Virus record (IMG/VR): IMGVR_UViG_3300036818_000070
Coordinates: 16,166 to 80,165 of that record
Origin: a virus
DNA length: 64,000 bases
Reading direction: 5' to 3' (one strand)
A model generated the notes under the pieces. The model was not told the origin of the DNA. It made no database searches and saw only the letters and a list, made by a program, of their open reading frames with translations. The translations under genes and the position numbers were made by a program. Shown piece after piece: positions 14,874 to 22,384 of the stretch. Within the stretch, counting starts at the first letter, position 1; each line of letters opens with the position of its first letter.

Positions 14874-15124
14874 TGGTCGATGTCGGCATGCGGGACGGCC
14901 GCACCACGTTCCGCTTCAAGTCGCGCGCCACGGCGATCGAGATGATGCAGCGCGACCCGCTGACTATGGATGAGTCGATGACGCGGGAGGCGTGGGTGCG
15001 CTGGCATCCGGAGTCGCCGTTCATCCCGGTGCGCATGTGCCACTTCTCGAAGAACAGCATCTCCTACGTCGTACAGGTGCCACCGGAGCAGGCGCAGGCG
15101 TTCCTGGGCGGTGATGGACAGTGA
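14870..15124 (+). CDS. small hypothetical protein
   Basis: 84 residues (MMVDVGMRDGRTTFRFKSRATAIEMMQRDP...). The ATG at 14870 overlaps the upstream stop (ATGA); a second ATG follows at once. No known domain. It sits in the run of coupled early genes. Confidence 0.6.
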   Translation: MMVDVGMRDGRTTFRFKSRATAIEMMQRDPLTMDESMTREAWVRWHPESPFIPVRMCHFSKNSISYVVQVPPEQAQAFLGGDGQ

Positions 15125-15522
15125 GTCGCGAGATGGAGTACTCCGACGAGGACCGCGACACGCTGCTCCTCAAGGACAGCTCGGACGACCGCGAGCGTGG
15201 GGCAGTGATCTTCGCGATCAACCACACGCAGGCGGTCCACGTCCGCACCGAGGGCGTCGCCGCGATCCACCGGTGGCTCACCGGCTGGCTCTATGGGCGG
15301 GGCGTGCTGCCCAAGCCGCCGGACTCATATGAGCCGGAGGCGATGGACCTGCTCGACACGATCCGCGAGTACGCCGACAGCGATCATGGGTTCACTCCAC
15401 CAGGGGCGTTCCTCAGATGGCGCAAGGTGCTCGACGCAGCGGAGGCGTTGCGGCACGCGATGCTTACGGCTCAACTCAAGCCAGCCACTACGTTCGATGA
15501 GGAGGGCCACCACGATGCCTGA
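15121..15522 (+). CDS. hypothetical protein
   Basis: 133 residues from a GTG at 15121 overlapping the upstream stop (GTGA). Acidic N-terminus, then a helical middle (EAMDLLDTIREYADSDHGFTPPGAFLRWRKVLDAAEALRHAML). No recognised family; probably cytoplasmic. Confidence 0.6.
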   Translation: MSREMEYSDEDRDTLLLKDSSDDRERGAVIFAINHTQAVHVRTEGVAAIHRWLTGWLYGRGVLPKPPDSYEPEAMDLLDTIREYADSDHGFTPPGAFLRWRKVLDAAEALRHAMLTAQLKPATTFDEEGHHDA

Positions 15523-16216
15523 GTTGCGCAAGCTGTTCGTCACCCGAACCAGACTCGGCGAGCTGGGCGTCTCGGACGAGAACGGCCGCCAGGTCCTCCA
15601 CGAGGTGGGGGGCGTCCAAATCGCCAGCACCGTCGAGGGCGGCGCTGTCGTCGGTCCGCTCATGGAATGGGCCGAGCCCGAGGTCGTGCCCGACGCCATG
15701 AGTGCGTTGCTGTACGAGGTGTGCGCCGAGACCGAGCGCCAGGACAACGCACACGGCGCCTTCAGTGGCACGCGCGTGGGCGTGTCACGTCTCGCGCTCG
15801 CCGTGCTCCAGGACGAGATAGACGAGGCACATGACTGGTGGCGCGCGGAGAAGGGCGGCGCCAGCGGTGGCCCCGACTGGGAGCAGACGCGCCGGGAGGT
15901 CATCCAGGTCGCGGCCGTAGCGTTGCGCGCGCTGCGGGACGTGTTCCACGAGGACGCGCCGACGCGGCCGGACGACACCCGCTCCAGTGGGCTCACCAAG
16001 GCCCGGCAGCTTCTCGGCGAGGCTGAGGCGATCTGTGTCGATCACCAGGACGAGCACAATGACGGTACGGGTGGATACGACATCGTGCTCAACATGGGCA
16101 GCTCGGGTGACCACTGTGTCGCCGAGAGTCTCGACCGGGAGGGCGCGCTCGGCATCGCCCATGCGCTCGACGCCGCGATCGGCGGTGGCGTTTACCTCGA
16201 CGGGGAGCGTCAGTAA
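15515..16216 (+). CDS. MazG-like / all-alpha hydrolase-like protein
   Basis: 233 residues. The central segment (EVCAETERQDNAHGAF...RLALAVLQDEIDEAHDWWRAEKG...WEQTRREVIQVAAVALRALRDV) has the helical E-x-x-E/D and R-x-E-x-x-x-V-A-A-x-A pattern of phage proteins related to the MazG nucleotide pyrophosphohydrolase fold. If active, it would hydrolyse an NTP or similar. The C-terminal 60 residues are unrelated. The match is by pattern only. Confidence 0.45.
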   Translation: MPELRKLFVTRTRLGELGVSDENGRQVLHEVGGVQIASTVEGGAVVGPLMEWAEPEVVPDAMSALLYEVCAETERQDNAHGAFSGTRVGVSRLALAVLQDEIDEAHDWWRAEKGGASGGPDWEQTRREVIQVAAVALRALRDVFHEDAPTRPDDTRSSGLTKARQLLGEAEAICVDHQDEHNDGTGGYDIVLNMGSSGDHCVAESLDREGALGIAHALDAAIGGGVYLDGERQ

Positions 16217-16395
16217 TGGTGGTCCTGGCTGGCGACTACGGCGTTCCGTGCCCAAGAGTCGGATGCGATGCGCGCAAGGGCGAGCGGTGCCTGGACATCC
16301 GGGCGAAAAGGTCCGGCGTAGAGCTTCCCAACTGGGAAGCGCACCCCGAGCGACACAAGCTGGCGATCAGGGAGGCGCATACGGATGGACGGTAG
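16216..16395 (+). CDS. phage-type small zinc finger
   Basis: 59 residues. The ATG at 16216 overlaps the upstream TAA (TAATG) and the frame ends at 16395. The motif VPCPRVGCDARKGERC...NWEAHPERH matches the small phage zinc-binding family 'CP-x3-C-x4-G-x2-C ... H-x2-R', found alone or at the end of phage enzymes. It probably binds DNA or RNA. Confidence 0.75.
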   Translation: MVVLAGDYGVPCPRVGCDARKGERCLDIRAKRSGVELPNWEAHPERHKLAIREAHTDGR

Positions 16396-16597
16396 TTCGG
16401 TCATAACAGAGGTGCGGCTGCTCCCGAGTCGGGGCGATGCGTTCGCTCGCTGGCTCAAGGAACAGCGCGACAACCAGAACCGCAACGTGGAACTGGGGCG
16501 CCAGCGCTGGGCCGCGATCGACGGCCTGCTCGACACCTACCGGCTGCATGCCGACACCGGCACGCCGCTAGACCAGGAGGCATGCGAAGGTGGCTGA
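16385..16597 (+). CDS. small hypothetical protein
   Basis: 70 residues (MDGSSVITEVRLLPSRGDAFARWLKEQRDNQNRNV...). The helix FARWLKEQRDNQNRNVELGRQRWAAIDGLLDTYR is long and charged. It overlaps the zinc-finger gene by 11 nt and the next gene by 8 nt. Unknown role. Confidence 0.55.
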   Translation: MDGSSVITEVRLLPSRGDAFARWLKEQRDNQNRNVELGRQRWAAIDGLLDTYRLHADTGTPLDQEACEGG

Positions 16598-17021
16598 CGT
16601 TGTGGTCACAGTGCCGAAGGCGCTCTGGTCAGAGTGGCTCGGCGAGGGCGACCTCGCGTACAGCGAGCATCTCCCAGAGGGACCGTATGGAGCAGTAGTA
16701 CTCAACCCCCCGAGGCCGTGGGAGGGGTTCAACGAGTACGGCTTCAACGTCGGCCATCGCCGTCCGGCGATCGAGCGCGGCGAGCGCCTCTACATCGTCA
16801 GCCACGGTCGGCTGCGGGGGTACTCGCCCGTGGTGGGCGTCGAGCAAACGTTGCGGTTCGGTGGCCGCAACCACGGCAACTGGGCGATCGTCCGGCGCGG
16901 AGATGCGGTAGCCGTCACTGTGCCGTGGGAGATGAGGGGGTTCCAGGGCTACCACTATAGGACGTGGGCTTACAACGATGAGGTCCCGTTTCCCAACTGG
17001 CGCACAGAGGGCGTCATCTGA
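16590..17021 (+). CDS. ASCH/PUA-like phage protein
   Basis: 143 residues, GTG start at 16590. The sequence VPKALWSEWLGEGDLA...ERLYIVSHGRLRGYSPVVGVE...WAIVRRGDAVAVTVPWEMRGFQGYHYRTW is typical of small phage proteins with a beta-barrel that resembles ASCH/PUA domains (G-x-R-L-Y-x-V-x-H-G-R-L-R-G). Such domains bind RNA or modified nucleotides. Function not established. Confidence 0.5.
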   Translation: MADVVVTVPKALWSEWLGEGDLAYSEHLPEGPYGAVVLNPPRPWEGFNEYGFNVGHRRPAIERGERLYIVSHGRLRGYSPVVGVEQTLRFGGRNHGNWAIVRRGDAVAVTVPWEMRGFQGYHYRTWAYNDEVPFPNWRTEGVI

Positions 17022-17308
17022 TGGCACGCAGGGCCGACGTACTGCTGGACGAGCTGGTGCTGGCGGAGGCACAGCGCATCACATGGTTCGGTGTGTTGGT
17101 CGCGTTCGGCGGATGGTTCCGGCCATTCCAGATCCGCCACTTTCACGAGGACACGACCGCCGAGGTCAAAGCACTGACACTCGATCAGATCGACTACAGG
17201 CTGCGCAAACTGGCGGCGCGCGGCGAGCTAGAGAAGAAGCCAGGCGAGAAGCTGTACCGCATACCACCAAGGGATGATCCACATGACATTGACACTGACG
17301 CCAACTGA
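17021..17308 (+). CDS. small winged-helix-like protein
   Basis: 95 residues. The pattern FGVLVAFGGWFRPFQIRHFHED...LDQIDYRLRKLAARGELEKKPGEKLYRI reads as a winged helix (recognition helix RLRKLAARG followed by a strand ending LYRI). Its start overlaps the upstream stop. It may be a DNA-binding regulator; inference from fold pattern only. Confidence 0.45.
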   Translation: MARRADVLLDELVLAEAQRITWFGVLVAFGGWFRPFQIRHFHEDTTAEVKALTLDQIDYRLRKLAARGELEKKPGEKLYRIPPRDDPHDIDTDAN

Positions 17309-17633
17309 GACGATGCGAGTCGGTATCGACACGGCGCGCAACGTGATCGACAACCTCGGCCCCGAGGGCGGCGTGTGGGCGATCACGACGTCGATGGCCC
17401 ACTACCCGGAGCCGTCCGACGCACTGCTCATGGTTTGGCTCGCGCACGAGGTGGACGGCCTACGTGACGAGCACTTCGAGAACCTGCCGAACAACTGGCC
17501 CGACCGCTGCGTGAAGATGGCGCAGGCGCTCGGCCACCTGGACGCCGACGGCCGCGCGACCGTGAAGGGCGTGGAGGCGGTGACCGCGTTTATCGACGCG
17601 ACGCACCCCGCCGAAGGGACCAACGACAGTTAG
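17283..17633 (+). CDS. hypothetical protein, last of the early plus-strand cluster
   Basis: 116 residues from the ATG at 17283, which has AAGGG upstream; an ATG at 17274 is possible. Helical throughout (MTLTLTPTETMRVGIDTARNVIDNL...). No known domain. It ends just before a promoter (17638) and a terminator (17732), so it closes a transcription unit. Confidence 0.6.
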   Translation: MTLTLTPTETMRVGIDTARNVIDNLGPEGGVWAITTSMAHYPEPSDALLMVWLAHEVDGLRDEHFENLPNNWPDRCVKMAQALGHLDADGRATVKGVEAVTAFIDATHPAEGTNDS

Positions 17634-17637
17634 CCGG

Positions 17638-17666
17638 TTGCAGCATCCACCGCCCCACGCTAAGAT
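17638..17666 (+). promoter_or_regulatory. sigma-70-type promoter of a possible small RNA
   Basis: TTGCAG (-35, 17638-17643), a 17-nt spacer and TAAGAT (-10, 17661-17666) give one of the best housekeeping-type promoters in the window. The predicted start is near 17673. Confidence 0.55.
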
Positions 17667-17672
17667 CGCTAG

Positions 17673-17765
17673 GGGTAGCAACCAGGCTCAACTGGGTACG
17701 TCTCTCTCCGACGGCTCCTTGCGATACGGGGAAACGGCCGCTCTTACCAGGGCGGCCGTTTCTTT
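17673..17765 (+). ncRNA. candidate small RNA of about 90 nt
   Basis: The stretch between the promoter at 17638-17666 and the terminator at 17732-17765 has no ATG and no plausible reading frame, so the unit would make a short non-coding RNA. The body can form a small CCAG...CTGG hairpin, followed by the 10-bp terminator stem. Its position right before a late-type promoter suggests a regulatory role. Confidence 0.4.
17732..17765 (+). terminator. intrinsic terminator
   Basis: AAACGGCCGC and GCGGCCGTTT form a 10-bp stem with a 10-nt loop, followed by TTTCTTT. It ends the early operon and/or the candidate small RNA, and immediately precedes a phage-type promoter. Confidence 0.75.
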
Positions 17766-17785
17766 GCCCGGCGTAGATTAGGTGG
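17766..17785 (+). promoter_or_regulatory. phage-type promoter site 1 (CCCGGCGTAGATTAGG)
   Basis: One of six copies of GGCGTA[G/T]ATTAG. TAGATT at 17774-17779 would be the -10 and the predicted start is near 17786. The gene at 17818 follows with an AAAGGAG ribosome binding site, so this copy has a 32-nt leader. Confidence 0.7.
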
Positions 17786-17817
17786 GCTAAGCACCCTCTT
17801 CGCTGCAAAGGAGCCCC

Positions 17818-18393
17818 ATGACCGTCAACATCGCTCGCTTCGAGGAGTCCAGCGAGATCGTCCTCGACAGCGAGACCATTGCCGCCGAGGTCAATGTCAC
17901 CTTGTCGTACGCGAGCGTGATGCGCGTCGGCGCACTCGTGGCAGTACACATCGAAGGCTCATACGTTGGGCCGACCGTCGCGCAGTTGTCCGCCGCGCTA
18001 TCCACCGGGGGCGGCGCGATCACCGAGCTGCCGGTTGACGAGCTTGAGGCAGCGGTCGCCGCCGGAAGCTACGTGACCACCGACGGCGTCCATACCCAGA
18101 CCTGGGTGACGACCGGAGCCGCCAAGAGCGCCACCGAGATTCCGGTGACCTCCCAGACGCCGACCTTCGACTTCCCGGTGGGACAGGACGTTGTGAGCGC
18201 GGCCGAGGCTGAGTTCGCCACCGCCCAGCTCCCCGCCGCATTCGCGCCCGGCGCGACGGTGACCCCGGTCTTCAGCGGCGACCTGACGGCGGTCAGCATC
18301 GACGCGGACGGAGTGCTGCACGTCACGCCGAATGCGACGGCTGGAGCCTTCGTCATCGACGCGACCTACGCCGCCGGGGTGGCCACACCCTGA
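17818..18393 (+). CDS. probable secreted-like/virion beta-sandwich protein
   Basis: 191 residues, ATG after AAAGGAGCCCC. The whole sequence is low in charge and rich in Thr/Ala/Val with strand patterns, and the end (TPVFSGDLTAVSIDADGVLHVTPNATAGAFVIDATYA) resembles an immunoglobulin-like fold of the kind decorating virions. It stands alone, between a phage-type promoter and a strong terminator, so it is probably made in large amounts at a set time. It may be a capsid decoration or an accessory protein. Confidence 0.55.
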   Translation: MTVNIARFEESSEIVLDSETIAAEVNVTLSYASVMRVGALVAVHIEGSYVGPTVAQLSAALSTGGGAITELPVDELEAAVAAGSYVTTDGVHTQTWVTTGAAKSATEIPVTSQTPTFDFPVGQDVVSAAEAEFATAQLPAAFAPGATVTPVFSGDLTAVSIDADGVLHVTPNATAGAFVIDATYAAGVATP

Positions 18394-18435
18394 CGGCGGG
18401 TCTTCCGTAACTTCCTCCCGGTTCCAGGAAGCGAG

Positions 18436-18474
18436 AAAGGCGGTGCGTTCTCAGCGGTGCGCATCGCCTTTTTT
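18436..18474 (+). terminator. strong intrinsic terminator
   Basis: AAAGGCGGTGCG and CGCATCGCCTTT form a 12-bp stem with one G-T pair, followed by a run of six T. It isolates the single gene at 17818. Confidence 0.85.
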
Positions 18475-18479
18475 CGTAC

Positions 18480-18508
18480 TTGAAACTCTCCGCGTACCTG
18501 TGTACGTT
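18480..18508 (+). promoter_or_regulatory. housekeeping-type promoter with operator dyad
   Basis: TTGAAA (18480-18485), 17-nt spacer, TACGTT (18503-18508). A 6-bp inverted repeat (CCTGTG...CACAGG, 18497-18517) straddles the -10, suggesting repression. It drives the gene cluster beginning at 18553. Confidence 0.65.
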
Positions 18509-18552
18509 CGTCACAGGGATGATGTGACCGGCCGACAGGAGGCCAGGGAGAA

Positions 18553-18876
18553 GTGACGGACGAGAAGCGGGCCGCTGGCGGCGCCCCGCAAGTAACAACG
18601 AAGCACGCTCAGGCCGACGCGGCGATCACACTGCTGCGCGACGCCGCGAAGCTGGTGAAGGTGACTGGCGACGAGGCGGCCTATGCCAAGGAGCGCATTG
18701 TCGAGCTGACCGATGAGATCGGCGATCTGCGCGGCGACCTTGATAAGGCGCACGGCGAACTCGGCGACCTGCGGGAGATGCGCAAGCAGCACGAACGCAT
18801 CACAGACGGCATCCAGGACCTTCGGCGAGGCATCATCGACCTCGATGAGCTGGTGAAGATGGCGGCCATCGGATGA
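18553..18876 (+). CDS. coiled-coil protein
   Basis: 107 residues from a GTG preceded by GGGAGAA. The long region ERIVELTDEIGDLRGDLDKAHGELGDLREMRKQHERITDGIQDLRRG is a clear coiled coil. No other motif; possibly a scaffold or regulator. First gene downstream of the promoter at 18480. Confidence 0.65.
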   Translation: MTDEKRAAGGAPQVTTKHAQADAAITLLRDAAKLVKVTGDEAAYAKERIVELTDEIGDLRGDLDKAHGELGDLREMRKQHERITDGIQDLRRGIIDLDELVKMAAIG

Positions 18877-19196
18877 CACTCGACACGCACGACGCCGAGG
18901 AGCTGGCGATGCTTCTCCTCGCGCGCAAGTGGAAGGCTGGGGAACTGGGCAAAGTGCATCCCAGTATCGGCCGAATCTTCAACCGCAGCCTGCTGCTGGC
19001 GGGCGAGGAAGCGGTCCCGTTCGCTCGTGCGACCGACGAATCAGCCCCCAGCGTACCTGAGCTGATTCTTCGTGAGCATATGTGTGCACAAACGGTGCAG
19101 ATCGACCCCAAGATGGTCGCCGAGCGAGCGGTGATAACCCCAGAACGGTCAAGGCGGCTGCAAAACGAGCAGGTGTGTGCATATGACAGCGGGTGA
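18873..19196 (+). CDS. hypothetical protein
   Basis: 107 residues, ATG overlapping the upstream stop. Helical, with a mid-region ELILREHMCAQTVQIDP. No known family. Its end overlaps the start of the next gene by about 14 nt. Confidence 0.6.
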   Translation: MTLDTHDAEELAMLLLARKWKAGELGKVHPSIGRIFNRSLLLAGEEAVPFARATDESAPSVPELILREHMCAQTVQIDPKMVAERAVITPERSRRLQNEQVCAYDSG

Positions 19197-19425
19197 CCAC
19201 GAGGAAGCCCGCGCGCTGCTCATGGACGCGCGCCACAAGCGGGGCGCACAGGTGATCGCGGAAACCAATGCGCGCGAGGCCACCATTCGGTTCATGGATT
19301 CCGCGCTCTTGGCGCTCTGGGGCTGGGACACGATCGGTAGGGAGCTGAACATCACGGCGACAGCCGCCCGTCGCTACTACAACCGCAACCGCCGACTGAT
19401 GCGCCCCGGCGCTGCCATCGGCTGA
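19183..19425 (+). CDS. small HTH protein
   Basis: 80 residues from the ATG at 19183 (GTG at 19177 possible). The C-terminal 40 residues (WDTIGRELNITATAARRYYNRNRRLMRPG) form a helix-turn-helix pattern like the DNA-binding helix of resolvase or RNA-polymerase-sigma region 4 proteins. Probably a small DNA-binding regulator. Confidence 0.5.
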   Translation: MTAGDHEEARALLMDARHKRGAQVIAETNAREATIRFMDSALLALWGWDTIGRELNITATAARRYYNRNRRLMRPGAAIG

Positions 19426-19438
19426 ATAGGAGGGGACA

Positions 19439-19852
19439 GTGCACGACCACGACGCCGGAGTGAAGGCGACGGTAAACCGCATCAGTGCGGGAGCACACCA
19501 CTATGTGGCGATCACGCGCAAGCGCATCGCCGAGGCGTTGGATGACCTCGACGCCGGAGAGTTCTGTGACGCGCTCAACAGCCTTCAGGAAGCCTGCCGC
19601 AGCGTGGGGCCGCTCGCTCACGCACAGTCGAACATCGGCGTCGCTGGAGGGTCTGATCTCGTACGTGTCGGCGACCTCGCCGTTGGCATGGAACTGACCA
19701 ACGTTGGTGAGATCACCGAGGTCGAGCAGATCGAGTGCGATGACCCCGACTGTGCCGGTCATGTCGTCGTTCGCGTCGGTGGACGCGAAATGACCCTGGA
19801 CCCGGACCTGGAGGCGTTCGTTGTCGCGGCCGAGGAAGCGCCTCCGGAGTGA
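19439..19852 (+). CDS. hypothetical protein
   Basis: 137 residues from a GTG with AGGAGGGG upstream. The N-terminal half is helical; the C-terminal half (LAVGMELTNVGEITEVEQIECDDPDCAGHVVVRVGGREMTLDP) is a small beta-barrel-like region with two Cys. No family. Confidence 0.6.
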   Translation: MHDHDAGVKATVNRISAGAHHYVAITRKRIAEALDDLDAGEFCDALNSLQEACRSVGPLAHAQSNIGVAGGSDLVRVGDLAVGMELTNVGEITEVEQIECDDPDCAGHVVVRVGGREMTLDPDLEAFVVAAEEAPPE

Positions 19853-20256
19853 GCGCGCGCGCCGAGGCCCTGCTGGCCCGCGCGCTCGCCGCCGAGGAGG
19901 AGGTCGAGCGACTGGGGGGCGAGATGGAGAAGTTCCGCCGGGTGCTCGGCAACGTGATGGAGGGGGACCCTCACACCGCCGTGCAGGCTTTGGCGTATAT
20001 CAAACGGTGTGAGACGGCCGAGGAACTGGTCAGGGACGCCCTACAGATCATGGAGACGTGGGACACGGCCGAGTCCAGAGAGCGGCGCAGCGTCTGGCGG
20101 ACGCGTGCCCACGCCGCGGTGAGCGCGATGCAAGTCGCCGATCGTGACGCCGAGGGCACGCTGCCGGACGAGAGCGAGTTCTGGCAGTCGGCGGCGGTAC
20201 CGAGCATCAGACAGAGCCTTGGGCAAATCTCGCGCGACAGAAAGAGGCGACAGTGA
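19849..20256 (+). CDS. hypothetical helical protein
   Basis: 135 residues, GTG overlapping the upstream stop. Coiled-coil start (AEALLARALAAEEEVERLGGEMEKFRRVLG), then helices. No motif recognised. Confidence 0.6.
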   Translation: MSARAEALLARALAAEEEVERLGGEMEKFRRVLGNVMEGDPHTAVQALAYIKRCETAEELVRDALQIMETWDTAESRERRSVWRTRAHAAVSAMQVADRDAEGTLPDESEFWQSAAVPSIRQSLGQISRDRKRRQ

Positions 20257-20525
20257 ACGCCGAGGCGGACGAGGTCAGCTACACCCAGTACCGCAACGCC
20301 TGCGCCGCGCTCGCGCGCATCGGCGAGCACCTTCAGACCGCTGACCCCGATGAGGCCGCCGAGCACTATTTGCCCGAGATGACACATCAGGTTGCGCTCA
20401 TCTTCAGCTTCGTCGGCTCCAACATGACAGCGCGACACGTCCCGCGCTACGCGCAAACTGTCGCTGAGTTGGAGGCCGCGAAGGACGGTACCCTTCCAAC
20501 CAAACACCAATCGCAGGAGGAGTAA
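20253..20525 (+). CDS. hypothetical helical protein
   Basis: 90 residues from a GTG overlapping the upstream stop. A short, soluble, helical protein (VSYTQYRNACAALARIGEHLQTADPDEAAEHYL). Unknown function; part of the run of overlapping genes. Confidence 0.55.
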   Translation: MNAEADEVSYTQYRNACAALARIGEHLQTADPDEAAEHYLPEMTHQVALIFSFVGSNMTARHVPRYAQTVAELEAAKDGTLPTKHQSQEE

Positions 20526-20528
20526 GCG

Positions 20529-21110
20529 ATGGAAGCATCAGAGGCCGGGCTCACGCCCGAGCAGGAGAACGCACAGTCCACCGATGAGCTGGCCGCAGCC
20601 GAGCAGGAAGTGGCAGCGACCGAAGAGACGATCGCGACCGAAGAGGCGGCGACCGCAGGCGACGAGGGTCCGGCGCCGACCGACGGCGGCAGCGCGACCG
20701 ACGGCGGCAGCGCGGACGGGGGAACCGACGGCGGCACGACCACCGACGGTGGCGGCACGCAGGCGACCGGCGATACCTCGGGTGGCGATGGTTCCGATTC
20801 GGACGGCGCCGACGGCGGCAGCGGCTCGGACGGCGGCAGCGGCTCGGACGGCGGCGATGGCAGCTCCACCGAGGGTCAGGCCCCCGTCGCGACGGAGCGC
20901 GACAAGATCATCGTCGGCGACAGCGGCATGTTCGAGCAGCAGCCGATGAACCCGGACAACGACGCCGACAAGGTCCACCGCACCTCGGCGCCAGCCGCCG
21001 AGATGCAGAGCGGCGTGCCACTGGCCGAGGACCGCGCCGCTGGCGTGGAGCCCGGCCAGCCGAGCGGAAAGACTCCGCCGCAGGGACCGCCCGCCGAGCC
21101 GACGGCCTGA
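20529..21110 (+). CDS. low-complexity Gly/Asp/Ser/Thr-rich protein
   Basis: 193 residues, ATG after CAGGAGGAGTAAGCG. Residues about 50-113 consist of short repeats such as TDGGSATDGGSADGG and SGSDGGSGSDGGDG, clearly disordered; the C-terminus is proline-rich. Very acidic. Disordered linkers like this occur in virion surface proteins, but this gene lies among unknown small genes. The repeats in the DNA (GACGGCGGCAGCG) may allow slippage. Confidence 0.65.
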   Translation: MEASEAGLTPEQENAQSTDELAAAEQEVAATEETIATEEAATAGDEGPAPTDGGSATDGGSADGGTDGGTTTDGGGTQATGDTSGGDGSDSDGADGGSGSDGGSGSDGGDGSSTEGQAPVATERDKIIVGDSGMFEQQPMNPDNDADKVHRTSAPAAEMQSGVPLAEDRAAGVEPGQPSGKTPPQGPPAEPTA

Positions 21111-21238
21111 TGCCGTTCGGACCCTACATCTCGGCCGTGTTCACGTTGCCGACGACGACGACGACGAAGGTGGGCGGCCGTAGGCGCGACAAGCGCAAGG
21201 CCCGCGCCGCGCGCGGCGCACGACGGCGCAATCGCTAG
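21110..21238 (+). CDS. very basic small protein (42 aa)
   Basis: The ATG at 21110 overlaps the upstream TGA (TGATG); the frame ends at 21238. The C-terminal half (KVGGRRRDKRKARAARGARR...) is extremely basic and would bind nucleic acid. It is the last gene before a terminator. Confidence 0.5.
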   Translation: MPFGPYISAVFTLPTTTTTKVGGRRRDKRKARAARGARRRNR

Positions 21239-21261
21239 TCGCGATTCGTTGCACGTTGCGG

Positions 21262-21287
21262 GGAAGGCGTCCCTTGGGGCGCCTTCC
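21262..21287 (+). terminator. terminator-like hairpin
   Basis: GGAAGGCG (21262-21269) and CGCCTTCC (21280-21287) form a perfect 8-bp stem; no strong T tract follows. It separates the basic-protein gene from the promoter at 21303. Confidence 0.5.
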
Positions 21288-21302
21288 GTCGTTCCGGCGC
21301 TG

Positions 21303-21308
21303 TAGCAT
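21303..21308 (+). promoter_or_regulatory. -10 element of a predicted leaderless gene
   Basis: TAGCAT lies 8 nt before the ATG at 21317, so the transcript would begin at about 21315, two nt before the start codon. The same geometry occurs at 23546-23560. Confidence 0.45.
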
Positions 21309-21316
21309 GCCGCCAC

Positions 21317-21586
21317 ATGGCTGACCTGGCGGACGGCTCGGGCGCGGAGGACGCGCGCCTGAAGGAGAAAACGACCGATGCGTGGCATCGGGAACTCGAC
21401 GGCGGGCGCATCGAAGTGATGTGCAAGGCCCCCGGCTACCGGATTCGCGTGACGGCTCCGGCGGAGGAGGCTTGGCAGGCCGTCGAGATGTTCGAGCGCT
21501 GGACCGGGCTCATTGTTCGCTCAGATCGCCGACCGCGGCGCACGCCTAGCGTGCCCGCCGGACAGCTATCAATGACCGAACTGTAG
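21317..21586 (+). CDS. hypothetical protein, predicted leaderless
   Basis: 89 residues (MADLADGSGAEDARLKEKTTDAW...). No ribosome binding site precedes the ATG, in line with a leaderless mRNA from the adjacent TAGCAT. The middle (IEVMCKAPGYRIRVTAPAEEAWQAVEMFERWTG) is a small alpha/beta segment. Function unknown. Confidence 0.55.
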   Translation: MADLADGSGAEDARLKEKTTDAWHRELDGGRIEVMCKAPGYRIRVTAPAEEAWQAVEMFERWTGLIVRSDRRPRRTPSVPAGQLSMTEL

Positions 21587-21596
21587 GTGGGCCGTA

Positions 21597-21833
21597 ATGA
21601 GTGAATCGACGTGCCAGGCGTGTGGCGCGAACATCGACATCGCGACCGTTGTCGGGACGGAGGAGCGCGTCGCCCTGGAGAAGTACACTGACGCCAGCAC
21701 TGATGCTCCGCGATACCGCATCGTGGGTGTCAACCCGCTGCGAGTCGAGAGGGTGCCGGATTCGGCGCCGGGCGACTTCTACCCTGACCACAACTTCGAC
21801 TGCAAGGACTCAAATGCCGGGCGAACGTTCTGA
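21597..21833 (+). CDS. small Cys-containing hypothetical protein
   Basis: 78 residues with one CxxC pair near the N-terminus (CQACGANID) and another Cys near the C-terminus. It may bind zinc. Its end overlaps the next start. Confidence 0.55.
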   Translation: MSESTCQACGANIDIATVVGTEERVALEKYTDASTDAPRYRIVGVNPLRVERVPDSAPGDFYPDHNFDCKDSNAGRTF

Positions 21834-22038
21834 GGCTGACCGCGTGCGGCTGCGCCTACGGGAACTCGGCCAACAGCGAGTGCAGCACGCTGCCGCTGGC
21901 GAGGAGCTTGCAGACGAGATCAAGAAGACGGTCAGGGAAGCTCAAAGCAGCAGCGTGCCTCTCGCTGAGGTTGCGCGCCTGCTCGGGCTCGATCGCTCGA
22001 CGCTCTATCGGACCTATCTCGATGGCGGGGAAGGCTAG
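21814..22038 (+). CDS. small HTH protein (resolvase-type helix-turn-helix)
   Basis: 74 residues from the ATG at 21814 (AAGGA 6-7 nt upstream). The C-terminus VPLAEVARLLGLDRSTLYRTYL is a typical helix-turn-helix as at the end of resolvases or in small regulators. A longer upstream extension of the frame is a shadow. Confidence 0.6.
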   Translation: MPGERSEADRVRLRLRELGQQRVQHAAAGEELADEIKKTVREAQSSSVPLAEVARLLGLDRSTLYRTYLDGGEG

Positions 22039-22384
22039 CCTTGCGCGCCCAGCCCGCACAGAGTACGAGACCCTAACCAAGCACGACGCGCTCGGGCGGC
22101 CGGTGCTGACCCGAGTCTCGCCGTTTAGCTTCATGCAGGTGCTCGTCCGGGGCGGCCTGGCGCTCAACGAGGTCCCAGATAACCACTGGGCTAAAGAGTT
22201 CATCGACGGCGGCGACTGCGCGCGCGTCAAATGTGCGTGTGGCTGCGAGCCGGTGGTCCATATCGCGGCGATGCCGACCAAGTGTGAGTGTGGACGCTGG
22301 TTCTTCTTCGACGCAACTGGCGTTTACTCGATGTGCAAGCCTGGGCAGCGGGCCGACGCGCCGGAGGAGCCCGCCCCGGCGTAG
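22022..22384 (+). CDS. zinc-binding hypothetical protein
   Basis: 120 residues. A cysteine cluster CARVKCACGCEPVVHIA...KCECGRWF (residues about 68-95) suggests a zinc-binding site. The C-terminal end is proline-rich. It ends directly before promoter site 2. Unknown role. Confidence 0.6.
   Translation: MAGKASLARPARTEYETLTKHDALGRPVLTRVSPFSFMQVLVRGGLALNEVPDNHWAKEFIDGGDCARVKCACGCEPVVHIAAMPTKCECGRWFFFDATGVYSMCKPGQRADAPEEPAPA

Noticed and set aside
19990-20005. GGCGTATATCA, a near match to the phage promoter motif
   Set aside because: It differs at two or more of the invariant positions, lies inside a coding region, and has no suitable start downstream.
20670-20880. Repeats in the Gly/Asp/Ser-rich gene as a CRISPR-like array
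   Set aside because: They are short, imperfect codon repeats without spacers of constant length.
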